This document shows positions 16,884 through 25,284 of a DNA stretch of 55,752 bases, piece by piece; positions within the stretch are counted from its first letter, which is position 1; each line of letters opens with the position of its first letter. The translations under genes were made by a program, and so were the position numbers. The stretch covers positions 1-55,752 of the forward strand of contig CANDJC010000008.1 in assembly GCA_947384955.1 (NCBI GenBank), given 5' to 3'. The DNA is from an uncultured Eubacterium sp. (GTDB lineage: Bacteria; Bacillota; Clostridia; Lachnospirales; Lachnospiraceae). The notes beneath the pieces were generated by a model, which had not been told where the DNA came from, ran no database searches, and saw only the letters and a list, made by a program, of their open reading frames with translations.

Positions 16884-17402
16884 CTGTCCGAAGATACTTA
16901 CGCACAGTATGTCAGATTATACGCCGATTCCCTGCTGCGTCTTGCTGCGAATTACTGCCGGCAGCGCTCGGATGCAGAAGACATCGTACAGGAGGTATTT
17001 TTAAAGCTGTACGAAACAGATACCTGCTTTAAAGATGCAGAGCATGTAAAACACTGGCTCATCCGGGTAACGGTCAGCCGCTGTAAAAATCATCTTGTCT
17101 GCGCCTGGCGCCGCAGAATGCAGCCGATGGGATTTGAAGAACTTACCATTACCTTAGACCAGGCAGCGGCGCAAAATACCTGGTGTTTCGAATCCGAAAG
17201 CTCGTCTGCTTTGTTCCAGGCAGTCTGTGCCCTCCCTGAGAAATACCGCAGCACTGTGCATCTTTATTATTATGAATCTTACTCTGTAAAAGAAATCGCC
17301 ATGATTTTACAGAAAAAAGAATCTGCCATACAGACAAGATTAATGCGTGCAAGAAAAATGCTGAAGCAGCAGCTGAAAGGAGCGTGGCAGGATGAAGAGT
17401 AA
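16884..17402 (+). CDS. ECF-type RNA polymerase sigma factor (apparent CTG start)
   Basis: 172 aa if started at CTG 16884. Region 2 opens at once (YVRLYADSLLRLAANYC, then DAEDIVQEVFLKLYE) and region 4 is at the C-terminus (LPEKYRSTVHLYYYESYSVKEIA, helix-turn-helix). No ATG, GTG or TTG exists upstream of region 2 in this frame. A strong AGGAGGTGA (16869-16877) lies six bases before the CTG, which therefore looks like the start. An ATG at 17118 would remove all of region 2. The stop overlaps the start of the next gene by 11 bp (ATGAAGAGTAA), so translation of the sigma factor and its partner is coupled. It probably directs a stress or envelope regulon. Confidence 0.88.
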   Translation: MSEDTYAQYVRLYADSLLRLAANYCRQRSDAEDIVQEVFLKLYETDTCFKDAEHVKHWLIRVTVSRCKNHLVCAWRRRMQPMGFEELTITLDQAAAQNTWCFESESSSALFQAVCALPEKYRSTVHLYYYESYSVKEIAMILQKKESAIQTRLMRARKMLKQQLKGAWQDEE

Positions 17403-18579
17403 AACTCACACTGCATCCAGTGAACAAAAAGACAAAAAGAATGTTTCACAAAACGCTGAAAGTTTAAGCAGCCAGACAAACAAAGCTTATTATCAGAACG
17501 TTTACAGACAGATACAGACAACCGAACAATTGAAAGAAAGGCTGATACATATGAATCACAAACATTACAGAAAACACCGCACAGTCACCTGGAAAGCAGC
17601 GGCGATTGCCCTCGTTCTGGCTGCCGCTCTTCCGGCTTCTGCTTATGCAGCAAACCGCTTTTTTGGAATTGCAGATTTTTTCAGACAGTCCGGGCAGCCG
17701 CTGTCTGAAGAAGCGGACCGTCTGATTGAAACGGACATGGAAAAGCAGACCGCTGGCCTGCCGGAAACGAACGCTGCAGATACTGATGAAATGCCTGTTA
17801 CTTTTACGGTACGGGAAGCATTATGCGACAGCGGCTCGGTAAGCATCGTCATCGAAGCCGCAGCGGCTGAAAGCGGCAGATATCTCCTGGTTCCCGACGA
17901 CTGCACCACACCGGAAGACAGCGTAGAAAATATTGGCATTCATCAAGATATTTCTATCGGAGAATATGCCAGGTCAAAAGGCCTGGAAATACTGTACATT
18001 GGAAACGGATTTGCGAAAGACAGCCCGTTTTCTCCGTCGGTGTGCCATTTTAGCGCAAAATCTGTTCAGGATGATACGCTGGCTGTCTTCATATCTGCCG
18101 ACCGGGACGCTCAGGATACGGATTTAAACACGATGATAACACACAGCATACGGTATGACATGCCAGAAAAAGCTGACAGAAAAATCCTATTTTGTTCTTC
18201 TTCCTTTAAACTGGACGATAAAAGCAGCAGCCGGACTGTTTCTTACAGTCCGAAAAACAGCGGAACTGTCCCTGGCACCACGGCGTCTGTTCAGAAGGTC
18301 CTTATGGAACAGACGGAGGTATTTACTTATGTTACTATTTTCTATCAGAATCCTCAGGGTTCCGATATGGAGGATGGACTCTATTTCGATGTATCAGACA
18401 AAGACGGGAATATCTGGCCTTTAAAAAGCGGGCGCGGAATGGAACAGGCCGAAGACGGCAGCTGGTGCCTGCGCCTTTGCTATGAAAGTACGCTGCTGCC
18501 GGAGACATTTACTTTAAGAGCATTTGACTGTTTTGATGAAAATGAGTATGGACAGGTGGAAATGATACAGACAGACTAA
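17392..18579 (+). CDS. DUF4179-type membrane anti-sigma factor
   Basis: 395 aa. A cytoplasmic N-terminal region of about 60 residues is followed by one membrane span (WKAAAIALVLAAALPASAYAA, about 64-84) and a large extracytoplasmic domain. This architecture and the translational overlap with the ECF sigma gene match DUF4179 proteins, which hold their sigma factor inactive at the membrane until an outside signal arrives. I do not see a zinc-binding HxxxCxxC motif, so it is not a ZAS-type anti-sigma factor. The signal is unknown. Confidence 0.82.
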   Translation: MKSKTHTASSEQKDKKNVSQNAESLSSQTNKAYYQNVYRQIQTTEQLKERLIHMNHKHYRKHRTVTWKAAAIALVLAAALPASAYAANRFFGIADFFRQSGQPLSEEADRLIETDMEKQTAGLPETNAADTDEMPVTFTVREALCDSGSVSIVIEAAAAESGRYLLVPDDCTTPEDSVENIGIHQDISIGEYARSKGLEILYIGNGFAKDSPFSPSVCHFSAKSVQDDTLAVFISADRDAQDTDLNTMITHSIRYDMPEKADRKILFCSSSFKLDDKSSSRTVSYSPKNSGTVPGTTASVQKVLMEQTEVFTYVTIFYQNPQGSDMEDGLYFDVSDKDGNIWPLKSGRGMEQAEDGSWCLRLCYESTLLPETFTLRAFDCFDENEYGQVEMIQTD

Positions 18580-18612
18580 GAAGGGCGTCATGTGCAGGGT
18601 ATCCTGTAACAG

Positions 18613-18676
18613 ATTCAGATGTGGGAACATTTTGGGCTCTCAGAAACCAAGAATGCCCGATGTTCCCTGTTCTGAA
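18613..18676 (+). terminator. Long hairpin after the sigma/anti-sigma operon
   Basis: Arms beginning ATTCAGA and GGGAACAT pair with ATGTTCCC and TCTGAAT downstream, with an inner GGGC/GCCC. It lies 34 bp after the stop. There is no clear T-run, so terminator is a probable rather than certain role. Confidence 0.5.
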
Positions 18677-18824
18677 TATTATATCACAGTCACAGTTCAT
18701 TTTCACGGGTCAGCAGTATACAGCACGCATATCCTGCCAGAAGCGGCTTTCCTTTACAAAACAGTAAAATATGATATAATCGTTTGGAGAAAGCCGCATA
18801 TAATAACCTGGAAGGAGAAATGAT

Positions 18825-18962
18825 ATGACAAGAGACGAATTTAAAACAATTATGGAGATGGTCAGAATGATTATAGACGGCTCAAAGGATAAAGATGATG
18901 CACTAAGAAAAATTGACAGTCTGACAATCTTAAAAGGAGAGGAAAAAGAGAGGACTGAGTAA
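18825..18962 (+). CDS. 45-aa hypothetical protein
   Basis: Start ATG at 18825 with AAGGAGAAA at suitable spacing, stop TAA at 18962. The product begins MTRDEFKTIMEMVRMIIDG and ends in a Glu/Lys-rich tail, mostly helical and charged, with no membrane span. An AT-rich promoter-like stretch (TATGATATAAT) lies near 18770-18780. It looks like a real, separately expressed small gene, but I recognise no family. Confidence 0.6.
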   Translation: MTRDEFKTIMEMVRMIIDGSKDKDDALRKIDSLTILKGEEKERTE

Positions 18963-19073
18963 ACCCCGTATAATGTAAGAAAACAGTGAATCTGGGAGTA
19001 TCATTATTTCTGTATTAGTTTTATGCACCATTCCAAAAAATATCTCTTTTTCCATTGCAATCCACTCAGCTTT

Positions 19074-19763
19074 TTACAAAACAGATAGTCTGTCCTCGGA
19101 GGCTCCCTGGCAGCCAAAAAATCTGTCTTCCAGCATCAGGCACCAGCAATGATAAATAGGCAGATGCAGCTCCTGAATCATGAAGGTTTCAGATTCAGGA
19201 GCTCTCACTGCCACGTCTGCTGCTTTTGCCAGTTCTCCTCCATCTTCTCCTGTCAGTCCGATAACCCTGATTCCAAGTGCCTTTGCAGTAATTACAGCAT
19301 TCATAATATTCTGGCTGTTTCCAGAAGTAGATATTCCAAGAAAAACATCCCCCCTGCGTCCAAATCCGAAAAGCTGCTGAGCAAATACACCAAGACCATC
19401 CACATCATTTATATAAGCAGTCGTCAAAGCTTCATGAGACACAAGCGGTATTGCCATAAGTCCTCTTTCCAGATTCTGAGCCAGTTCATAACCACGAACG
19501 GAATCAATAGAAATCAGCTTTTCTGCCAGTGATTTTTCTACCTGCCTTTTGATTTTAAACTTTTTCATGAGTTCTCCTGCAATATGCTCAGCATCTGCAG
19601 CAGAGCCTCCATTTCCGGCGATCAAAAGCTTGCTGTCTCTCACATAAGCTTCCTCCATTATAAAATAAGCACTGATAATGTCAGACTTAACCGATTCTAA
19701 CTTTGGATAACGTTTCACCAGTAAATCTGCGTGTTCCTGCAAACGCCTGTCTAATACTTTCAT
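19074..19763 (-). CDS. gmhA: SIS-domain sugar isomerase, GmhA-like (sedoheptulose-7-phosphate isomerase)
   Basis: 229 aa. GmhA converts sedoheptulose 7-phosphate to D-glycero-D-manno-heptose 7-phosphate, the first step to nucleotide-activated heptose. The SIS fold shows GNGGSAADAEHIAGEL at 50-65, with S54 in the phosphate loop and conserved acidic/His residues, then GISTSGNSQNI near 142-152 and ELHLPIYH near the C-terminus. It lies at the distal end of the polysaccharide locus, which also encodes an HddA-like heptose-7-phosphate kinase at 38.1-39.1 kb. That supports a heptose role over other SIS functions. It follows the phase-variable methyltransferase. Confidence 0.82.
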   Translation of the reverse strand: MKVLDRRLQEHADLLVKRYPKLESVKSDIISAYFIMEEAYVRDSKLLIAGNGGSAADAEHIAGELMKKFKIKRQVEKSLAEKLISIDSVRGYELAQNLERGLMAIPLVSHEALTTAYINDVDGLGVFAQQLFGFGRRGDVFLGISTSGNSQNIMNAVITAKALGIRVIGLTGEDGGELAKAADVAVRAPESETFMIQELHLPIYHCWCLMLEDRFFGCQGASEDRLSVL

Positions 19764-19855
19764 AATCGTATACCTTTCAAAAACATTAACTGTTTATTTT
19801 CTCTGCCCATATTACAGTTTCAAACCCCCAAAAGCCCCATGTCCCTTTCAGAACT

Positions 19856-20482
19856 TTATTCATTTTTCTGCTGCGATTCTCCAATACCCCCCCAAAGCCA
19901 GCTGTACACTGGTTTATACTGCTGTCTGGCAAAAATAATCTTCATATTATTTTTCTTTAATATTTTTAGGACATCTTTGTAGGAAGGCAGCCATATATGT
20001 GTTGGATCATCATAAAAATTGAGTGTTCCTTTCCGGCTTGGAAATGAAACACTCTTCTCACATGGAAAAGCCAGGTAAAGCTTTCCGCCCTGTTTTAAAA
20101 CAGCGCAGACTGCCCGCAGCGTTTCCACAGGCTGATTGCAATGTTCAATATTATGATTAGAAATAACAGCATCAAACTTTACTTCTATACTGCGAATTGT
20201 CTCTGCAAACTCAGACGGTGCCGCAATCATATATCTGTCTGCATGCTTTAAAGATTCCTCTGAATTGTTGTAATCTCCTACATCTATTCCATAATACTCT
20301 ATATCCGGCCTCCACTTTTTTGTTCCAAGCGGGCTGTTATTACCGCATCCAACATCCAGTATTCTCGCTTTTTCAGGAAGTTTTAAAACAAAGGCCTGTT
20401 TTCCCCATGGTACCCGGATGAATTTATATTTTATCAGATGATACAGCCAGTTCTTTTTTTCTCCGCACGATATACTTAACAT
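19856..20482 (-). CDS. SAM-dependent methyltransferase, C-terminus altered by a poly-G frameshift
   Basis: 208 aa as it stands. It is a class I methyltransferase with SAM motif ILDVGCGNNSP near 40-50 and SNHNIEH near 108-114; it probably methylates a sugar or lipid-linked glycan. Near the 3' end a run of seven G (19893-19887) puts the tail into a frame reading GGIGESQQKNE-stop. With nine G, translation would continue to 19786 and give an ending GFWGFETVIWAEKINS. A methyltransferase remnant at 36.9-37.15 kb ends YYGFETVIWAKKN and aligns without gaps to the nine-G version, so nine G is probably the ancestral ON state. The current allele may be inactive or altered. Confidence 0.85.
   Translation of the reverse strand: MLSISCGEKKNWLYHLIKYKFIRVPWGKQAFVLKLPEKARILDVGCGNNSPLGTKKWRPDIEYYGIDVGDYNNSEESLKHADRYMIAAPSEFAETIRSIEVKFDAVISNHNIEHCNQPVETLRAVCAVLKQGGKLYLAFPCEKSVSFPSRKGTLNFYDDPTHIWLPSYKDVLKILKKNNMKIIFARQQYKPVYSWLWGGIGESQQKNE
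19887..19893 (-). repeat. Poly-G tract (G7) in methyltransferase gene, out of frame
   Basis: Seven G on the coding strand, followed by TAT. The C-terminus shared with a homologous remnant in the same locus is restored by nine (or six) G. Candidate slipped-strand switch. Confidence 0.8.
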
Positions 20483-20537
20483 GAAAAATCTAATCCCCCA
20501 TTCTATTCCTGCATATAAGCAGACTTGCTTTTCTCTG

Positions 20538-21695
20538 TCATCTTAATGCCTCTTTCAATGACTGAACCGTCATCTCTATCTCATCCTGAGTAATGTATGG
20601 ATGTATCGGCAGACACAATACTCTGTCACACAGTCTTTCTGTGACCGGGCAGTCTGCAGCCGATGAATAAGTGCCTGCAAATGCCCCCTGTTTGTGCATA
20701 GGTTTTACATAATAAATCATAACAGGAATACCGGCTGCTTTCATATGTTCCATCACTCTGTTTCTGTCAGCTGACCAGGGCAGCTGTACTGTATACTGCG
20801 CCCATGAAGAATAGCAGCCTTCCGGCACTACAGGAAGTATCAGACCCTCAATACTGCTCAGCTGTTCTGTATACCAGCCCGCTGCCTGATTCACAGCATC
20901 CAGCTCAAATTCCTTAAATGCCTGCAGTTTTGCCAGAAGGACTGCTGCCTGAACCGTGTCCAGACGGCTGTTCCTGCCTATGCGGATATTATCGTATTTA
21001 TCATCTGCATGTTTTCCATGAACCGCAAGAGAGCGGCAGATTTCTGCAATTTCATCATCACTGGTAAAAATGGCACCGCCATCCCCGTAGCATCCAAGCG
21101 GCTTTGCCGGAAAAAACGAAACCGTGGAAATATCGCCAAGGCTGCAGGCCCGCCTGCCATGGTACATGCCCCCAAATCCCTGTGCGCTGTCCTCCAGCAG
21201 AAGCATGCCATGTTTCACACAGATACTGTGAACAGCATCATAATCAAACGGAAGTCCGAACAGGTTCACGGCCACAACGGCGCGCGGCCGGTATCTGCCT
21301 TCTGCCTTCACGGCTTCCACAGCCTGTTCCAGACTGGCTGCATCCATGTTATACGTATCCGGCCTGACATCCACAAAAACCGGAACCGCCCCGGCAGCTG
21401 CAGGACACTCCGCACTGGAGAAAAAGGTAAAGTCCGGCACAAACACCGCATCCCCTCTGCCGATTCCATATGCCGCAAGCGCAATGCTTATCGCATCCGT
21501 GCCGTTGCCGCAGCTGATGCAGTGCCTGGCTCCTGTGTATTCCGCCAGCTTTTGTTCAAGCAGGCTGACCTGCGGCCCGGAAATAAAATGAGCCGAAGAT
21601 ATCACCTCGGCAATACACTTATCAATATCATCTTTCAGTTTTTCATACTGCCTCTTTAAATCCCTAAATTCCACGCCCTGTACTGCCTCCTGCAT
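20538..21695 (-). CDS. DegT/DnrJ/EryC1 sugar aminotransferase (WbpE-like)
   Basis: About 385 aa. A PLP-dependent transaminase that puts an amino group on a keto-sugar nucleotide. The PLP lysine is in SFFPAKPLGCYGDGGA, the phosphate-binding stretch is SCGNGTDAISIAL, and LLEDSAQGFGG provides the ring-stacking/Asp region. I place the start at 21695, because the longer frame (from 21761) overlaps the upstream coding sequence by more than 50 bp. With WbpA-, WbpB- and WbpD-like genes in the locus it would act at C3 of a UDP-GlcNAc-derived uronic acid. Assignment to that pathway is by context. Confidence 0.86.
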   Translation of the reverse strand: MQEAVQGVEFRDLKRQYEKLKDDIDKCIAEVISSAHFISGPQVSLLEQKLAEYTGARHCISCGNGTDAISIALAAYGIGRGDAVFVPDFTFFSSAECPAAAGAVPVFVDVRPDTYNMDAASLEQAVEAVKAEGRYRPRAVVAVNLFGLPFDYDAVHSICVKHGMLLLEDSAQGFGGMYHGRRACSLGDISTVSFFPAKPLGCYGDGGAIFTSDDEIAEICRSLAVHGKHADDKYDNIRIGRNSRLDTVQAAVLLAKLQAFKEFELDAVNQAAGWYTEQLSSIEGLILPVVPEGCYSSWAQYTVQLPWSADRNRVMEHMKAAGIPVMIYYVKPMHKQGAFAGTYSSAADCPVTERLCDRVLCLPIHPYITQDEIEMTVQSLKEALR

Positions 21696-21708
21696 GTTTT
21701 GCTTAATT

Positions 21709-22272
21709 CTAATAATAAAGCGCAGACTGTATATATGCGTCAATAATATCAGGAATTCCACAATAGTGAAACCCGTGCTTTTTTACAGCACAAAGCATCT
21801 GCCTGTATGAAGTTCTTCCATAAAGATCATCTTTTCTCTCTTCATTCAATGCTTTGATATCACAGCGCGCTTTGTTTAACCACCGGAACACACCAGTGCT
21901 TTTTAATATGCGTTTTATCTTTGTATGCTTTAGCTCTCTGTTTTTTTCCAGATTCTCATGAACAAAACCAGCAATTGGATTTAAATAATGAATCATGTGA
22001 TATGTCTGCAGATACCTGTTTCTCAAATAAGAAAGAGGAACCAGCATCCAGAATTCACATAATTCTCTTTCCCAGAACGGCATTTCCCATTCAAATCCAA
22101 GCCATTCTATCTGTTTTGTTTCATTCATGATATATTTGCTCTGCCTGTTATTCCATTCCCATCTCAGATACTCTCTGATTACTGTGTCTGCATCCATAAT
22201 CTTAGGAATCTTTTTTATCCATTTTGATACTGCCTTACAAAATACCCCCCCAATCCAAACTATAATGCGCAA
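21709..22272 (-). pseudogene. C-terminal half of asparagine-synthase-like enzyme, frame-separated (phase-off)
   Basis: Open frame of 187 codons with no ribosome binding site at its ATG. From about codon 9 it continues the asparagine-synthase domain encoded upstream: RWEWNNRQSKYIMNETKQIEWLG region, FEWEMPFWERELCEFW, VPLSYLRNRYL. These correspond to the substrate-binding C-terminal part of AsnB-type synthetases. It overlaps the upstream frame only around the G7 tract (22251-22245); adding two G (or losing one) would join the halves into a protein of about 520 aa. I regard it as the displaced 3' part of one gene, not a separate gene. Confidence 0.8.
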
Positions 22273-23269
22273 AACATATATAATCTTTCAGATGCATGCG
22301 TGTCCATTTTTCATCGTTTTCAATATTCGGAATATGGCTTCCGGCTAAAAAATCCAGGGCATCTCCTGTTATGATAATCCCGTCCTGGGGCAGAACGCCT
22401 TTATTTTTCAGATGTTCTATTGCTATATCTGTCTGTATTCCAACAACAGCATCTCCATACCATGTTTTTTCAAAATAATCAGTATTCTTTATCCTAAAAT
22501 CAATCACTTCCCGCGCTATTCCCTCTGAATATTCTGCAAAATACCACGGAAATCCAAGACCTTCTGCCACTTGCTTTGATATTTCTGCTTCTTCATTTCC
22601 CTTTTGTCCATATGAAAAGCAAATGACATTCTCATATCCGAGCCTTTTTAGCATAACTGCATTTGTTCTTGAATCCATTCCCCCGCTTAACGGAATCAGC
22701 GCTGTCTTCCCCATTAATCTGTCTGTCAGCTTCTCATAAATCCTGACCAGACATTTATCATATTCTTCAGCCCAAAAATCTATCGTTCTTTTTTCTTTTG
22801 GCAGCTTATATTTAAGTTCAAAATAATGATGCCTTTCAATTTTACCGTTTTCTTTTCTAATCCGGACCGTTTCTCCCGCTTCCACTAAAAAAACTTTTTC
22901 ATATACAGTTTCATTTTCAGTTACATAGCCAGTCTTTTTCAGCTCGTCCAGATTGCTTTTATTGATACCTGCTTTTATCTTTTTTGCAATCTCTTTCGCA
23001 TTATCTCCGGCATATATTTTATTTCCAGATACACTGTAAAACAAGGGGACATTCCGCACAGCATCACATGCCATCTGAAGTTTATTGTCATCCTCAGCTA
23101 AAACTGCAAAATATCCTCCAGAATATGACATCTGCTCTAACGCCTTTTCAAAATTTTCATTAAATTTGCTTATGTCGAATTTCGAACTGGTATACAGCCT
23201 CACTCCTCCCTGCTTCTGTTCCCGTCTGGTATTGATATTTCCAAAACTATATTCCACTTGAAATTGCAT
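22235..23269 (-). CDS. Asparagine-synthase-like amidotransferase, truncated at a poly-G tract
   Basis: The N-terminal portion of an AsnB-family enzyme. A degenerate glutaminase-like domain comes first, then the PP-loop ATP pyrophosphatase domain with SGGMDS (in LIPLSGGMDSRTNAV) and a DALDF motif. The start at 23269 follows AAGGGAAGG, and the mature N-terminus is M-Q-F: the nucleophilic Cys2 of class II glutamine amidotransferases is absent, so glutamine hydrolysis is unlikely. The frame ends early (DWGGIL-stop) just after seven G. In this locus it may amidate a uronic acid, as relatives do in other glycan loci. That role is inference. Confidence 0.83.
   Translation of the reverse strand: MQFQVEYSFGNINTRREQKQGGVRLYTSSKFDISKFNENFEKALEQMSYSGGYFAVLAEDDNKLQMACDAVRNVPLFYSVSGNKIYAGDNAKEIAKKIKAGINKSNLDELKKTGYVTENETVYEKVFLVEAGETVRIRKENGKIERHHYFELKYKLPKEKRTIDFWAEEYDKCLVRIYEKLTDRLMGKTALIPLSGGMDSRTNAVMLKRLGYENVICFSYGQKGNEEAEISKQVAEGLGFPWYFAEYSEGIAREVIDFRIKNTDYFEKTWYGDAVVGIQTDIAIEHLKNKGVLPQDGIIITGDALDFLAGSHIPNIENDEKWTRMHLKDYICFAHYSLDWGGIL
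22245..22251 (-). repeat. Poly-G tract (G7) in asparagine-synthase-like gene, out of frame
   Basis: Seven G on the coding strand, followed by TAT. Seven or eight G leads to an early stop; six or nine G joins the two halves of the enzyme. Candidate slipped-strand switch, here OFF. Confidence 0.85.
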
Positions 23270-23282
23270 AAAAGCCTTCCCT

Positions 23283-24137
23283 TCATACACTGCAAATCTG
23301 TACCGGTATACCCGATTGTGTCCTTAACCACTCAGCATACTGTTCCATAAATGAATCCGAAGGAATGATTTCCTTCAGTCCTTCTTTTTTTATAGAAATA
23401 TATTTATCCCTTCCCATAATATGGCCTTTTATCAGCTCAGTTTTTACAGGACGATATTTACAAATCAATTCCAGTATTCTGTCCATATTCGATGCTGCAT
23501 CCGTATATCCTTTAATTACCGGAATGCGAAAAACAATTGCTTTTTTCTGATTTCTACAGCTCCTCCATGAAAAGACTCTGTCCAGATTACGTATATAAAT
23601 CTCCAAATCTCCTCCCAGAAGTCTGCTGCACATTACCGTATCCAATACTTTTATATCTATATAAAACAGTTCTGCATATTTTAAAGCCGTTTCTACCTGC
23701 TTCTCATTTGCAAACAGACTTGTCTCCACTGTCTGATGAATTCCCTCTGATGCCAGCCGCAGCATCAGGGGTTCCAGCTTCTGTACCTGGAGCAGCGGCT
23801 CCCCTCCAGAATAAGTAATACCTCCCGGCATTTCTTCAAGACTAGTTTTCGTATATTCGCTGCTGCGAACTTCTCCAGGCACTGTTTCTGATTCATAATA
23901 AGATTTATCCTTCATTACCTCTGTATACAGCTCATCACACGAAATAAAATAACCATATACCCCTTTTCGTCCCTTTATTTCATAATGCTGTCTGGATGGC
24001 TCTATATTTTCCGGATTACAGCACCAGGGACACCGCAGCCGGCAGCCTTTAAAAAAAACCGTTGTTCTGATTCCAGGCCCGTCGTGCAGAGACATCCGCT
24101 GAATATTGGTAACCAATGGAAAATTTTCCTTATTCAT
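23283..24137 (-). CDS. Radical SAM glycyl-radical-enzyme activase
   Basis: About 284 aa. The radical SAM cluster motif CxxxCxxC is in KGCRLRCPWCCNPE, the SAM-binding GGE is in GITYSGGEPLLQ, and the family opening MSLHDGPGIRTTVFFKGC is typical of PflA-type activases. It should abstract hydrogen from the glycine of a partner glycyl radical enzyme, here the one at 26.7-28.8 kb. The region between the radical SAM motif and GGE has almost no cysteines, so the extra ferredoxin-type clusters of many eliminase activases are absent. I prefer ATG 24137 (eight bases overlapping the upstream gene); in-frame ATGs at 24155 and 24179 are possible. Confidence 0.9.
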   Translation of the reverse strand: MNKENFPLVTNIQRMSLHDGPGIRTTVFFKGCRLRCPWCCNPENIEPSRQHYEIKGRKGVYGYFISCDELYTEVMKDKSYYESETVPGEVRSSEYTKTSLEEMPGGITYSGGEPLLQVQKLEPLMLRLASEGIHQTVETSLFANEKQVETALKYAELFYIDIKVLDTVMCSRLLGGDLEIYIRNLDRVFSWRSCRNQKKAIVFRIPVIKGYTDAASNMDRILELICKYRPVKTELIKGHIMGRDKYISIKKEGLKEIIPSDSFMEQYAEWLRTQSGIPVQICSV

Positions 24138-25284
24138 ATATCTGTCTGCTTTCATATATTCTTCTGATGTAGCTGTCAAAATCAGGCGTATCCCATTTCA
24201 CGTCTTTTATATTCTCTAATGAAATATCTGAAAAAGAATCGCATATTACAGCATATCCCAGACTTGCTTTCTTTTCTATTAAGATATTTTTCCCCCGGCG
24301 TTCGACGGGGACTACATGTGCAAGTTCATACTCATAATATCTGTGAGGTATATTTACCTTATCAAATTTCGTAACCTGTGCGCCTTCCATATGCGCATGC
24401 AAAATTCCTATGTCATATTTGCTCAGCGTAAAATATGCATCCATACGATGATTCACGAAGTCCAGGCTTTGTTCAATTATAAAATCTTCATTACAGTCAG
24501 AAATTTTTTTATATAAATTCCTTCCGTCATGTTCAACAATATGCCCGGCATGAAGATGCACCACAATTCCTGCTTCCAAGAGCTCCTTAATAATCGGAAT
24601 ATAATACAGTCTTCCTCCGCTTCTGGCATCATTTGAATCTGAAAGCACCCTTCCAGCAAGAATTACTGCATGAATTCTGCCATCCTGTTCAGAATATTTA
24701 GGAGAATATCTGATTGCAGTACGAAGTCCTTTTCTCCGTACATCTTCATCAAGTCCGAATAATAACTTTTTTCCTGAAAATATATCTCTGTATTTTTTTT
24801 CATAAAAAGCAGCATTTACTTTATCATTTAAAACAATAAGGTCTGCCTGTTTGAAACACTTTCGTTCGAGAAAAGAATAGCATGGCCTTGTTTCTTTTTG
24901 AGCTCTCGTAAGTCTATTTTTGAAGCCAAAAATCACTGTTAAAAATGCAGATTCATCAAAATCATTATAGCTGGAATGAATGGCATCAAAGTAAATATTT
25001 TTCACAGATTTTATAAAGGATTGATTTATGATTCTTATAAACTGTAACATGATATACGAGATACAGTCCAGGAACTGATACCTGTCTGTATGAATTAGAA
25101 TTCTGTATAAAAGCCTGTTGATTTTCTTATGGTTCGGAAATTTATGATATATAATCTGTGAATGATTTAATTCCGTTTCATCACAAAAACATACCACATG
25201 AATTTCAGAAAAAATATTCAATGCATCAAGCCATCTGTCTTTTGGTAAATTCAGCGTTCCGATTTTTAGTAATACTCTTTTCAT
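24130..25284 (-). CDS. Glycosyltransferase (GT-B-like)
   Basis: 384 aa, soluble. It has the pattern of a two-domain GT-B transferase: N-terminal acceptor half, then HAVILAGRVLSDSND and GGRLYYIPIIKELLEAGIVVHLHAGH where GT4-type donor domains begin, and a C-terminal IPHRYYEYELAHVVPV region like the nucleotide-sugar site. The acidic EX7E pair is not clear, so the family is uncertain. It overlaps the flippase gene by 4 bp (ATGA), showing translational coupling. It probably adds one sugar of the repeat unit; donor and acceptor are unknown. Confidence 0.72.
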   Translation of the reverse strand: MKRVLLKIGTLNLPKDRWLDALNIFSEIHVVCFCDETELNHSQIIYHKFPNHKKINRLLYRILIHTDRYQFLDCISYIMLQFIRIINQSFIKSVKNIYFDAIHSSYNDFDESAFLTVIFGFKNRLTRAQKETRPCYSFLERKCFKQADLIVLNDKVNAAFYEKKYRDIFSGKKLLFGLDEDVRRKGLRTAIRYSPKYSEQDGRIHAVILAGRVLSDSNDARSGGRLYYIPIIKELLEAGIVVHLHAGHIVEHDGRNLYKKISDCNEDFIIEQSLDFVNHRMDAYFTLSKYDIGILHAHMEGAQVTKFDKVNIPHRYYEYELAHVVPVERRGKNILIEKKASLGYAVICDSFSDISLENIKDVKWDTPDFDSYIRRIYESRQIYE

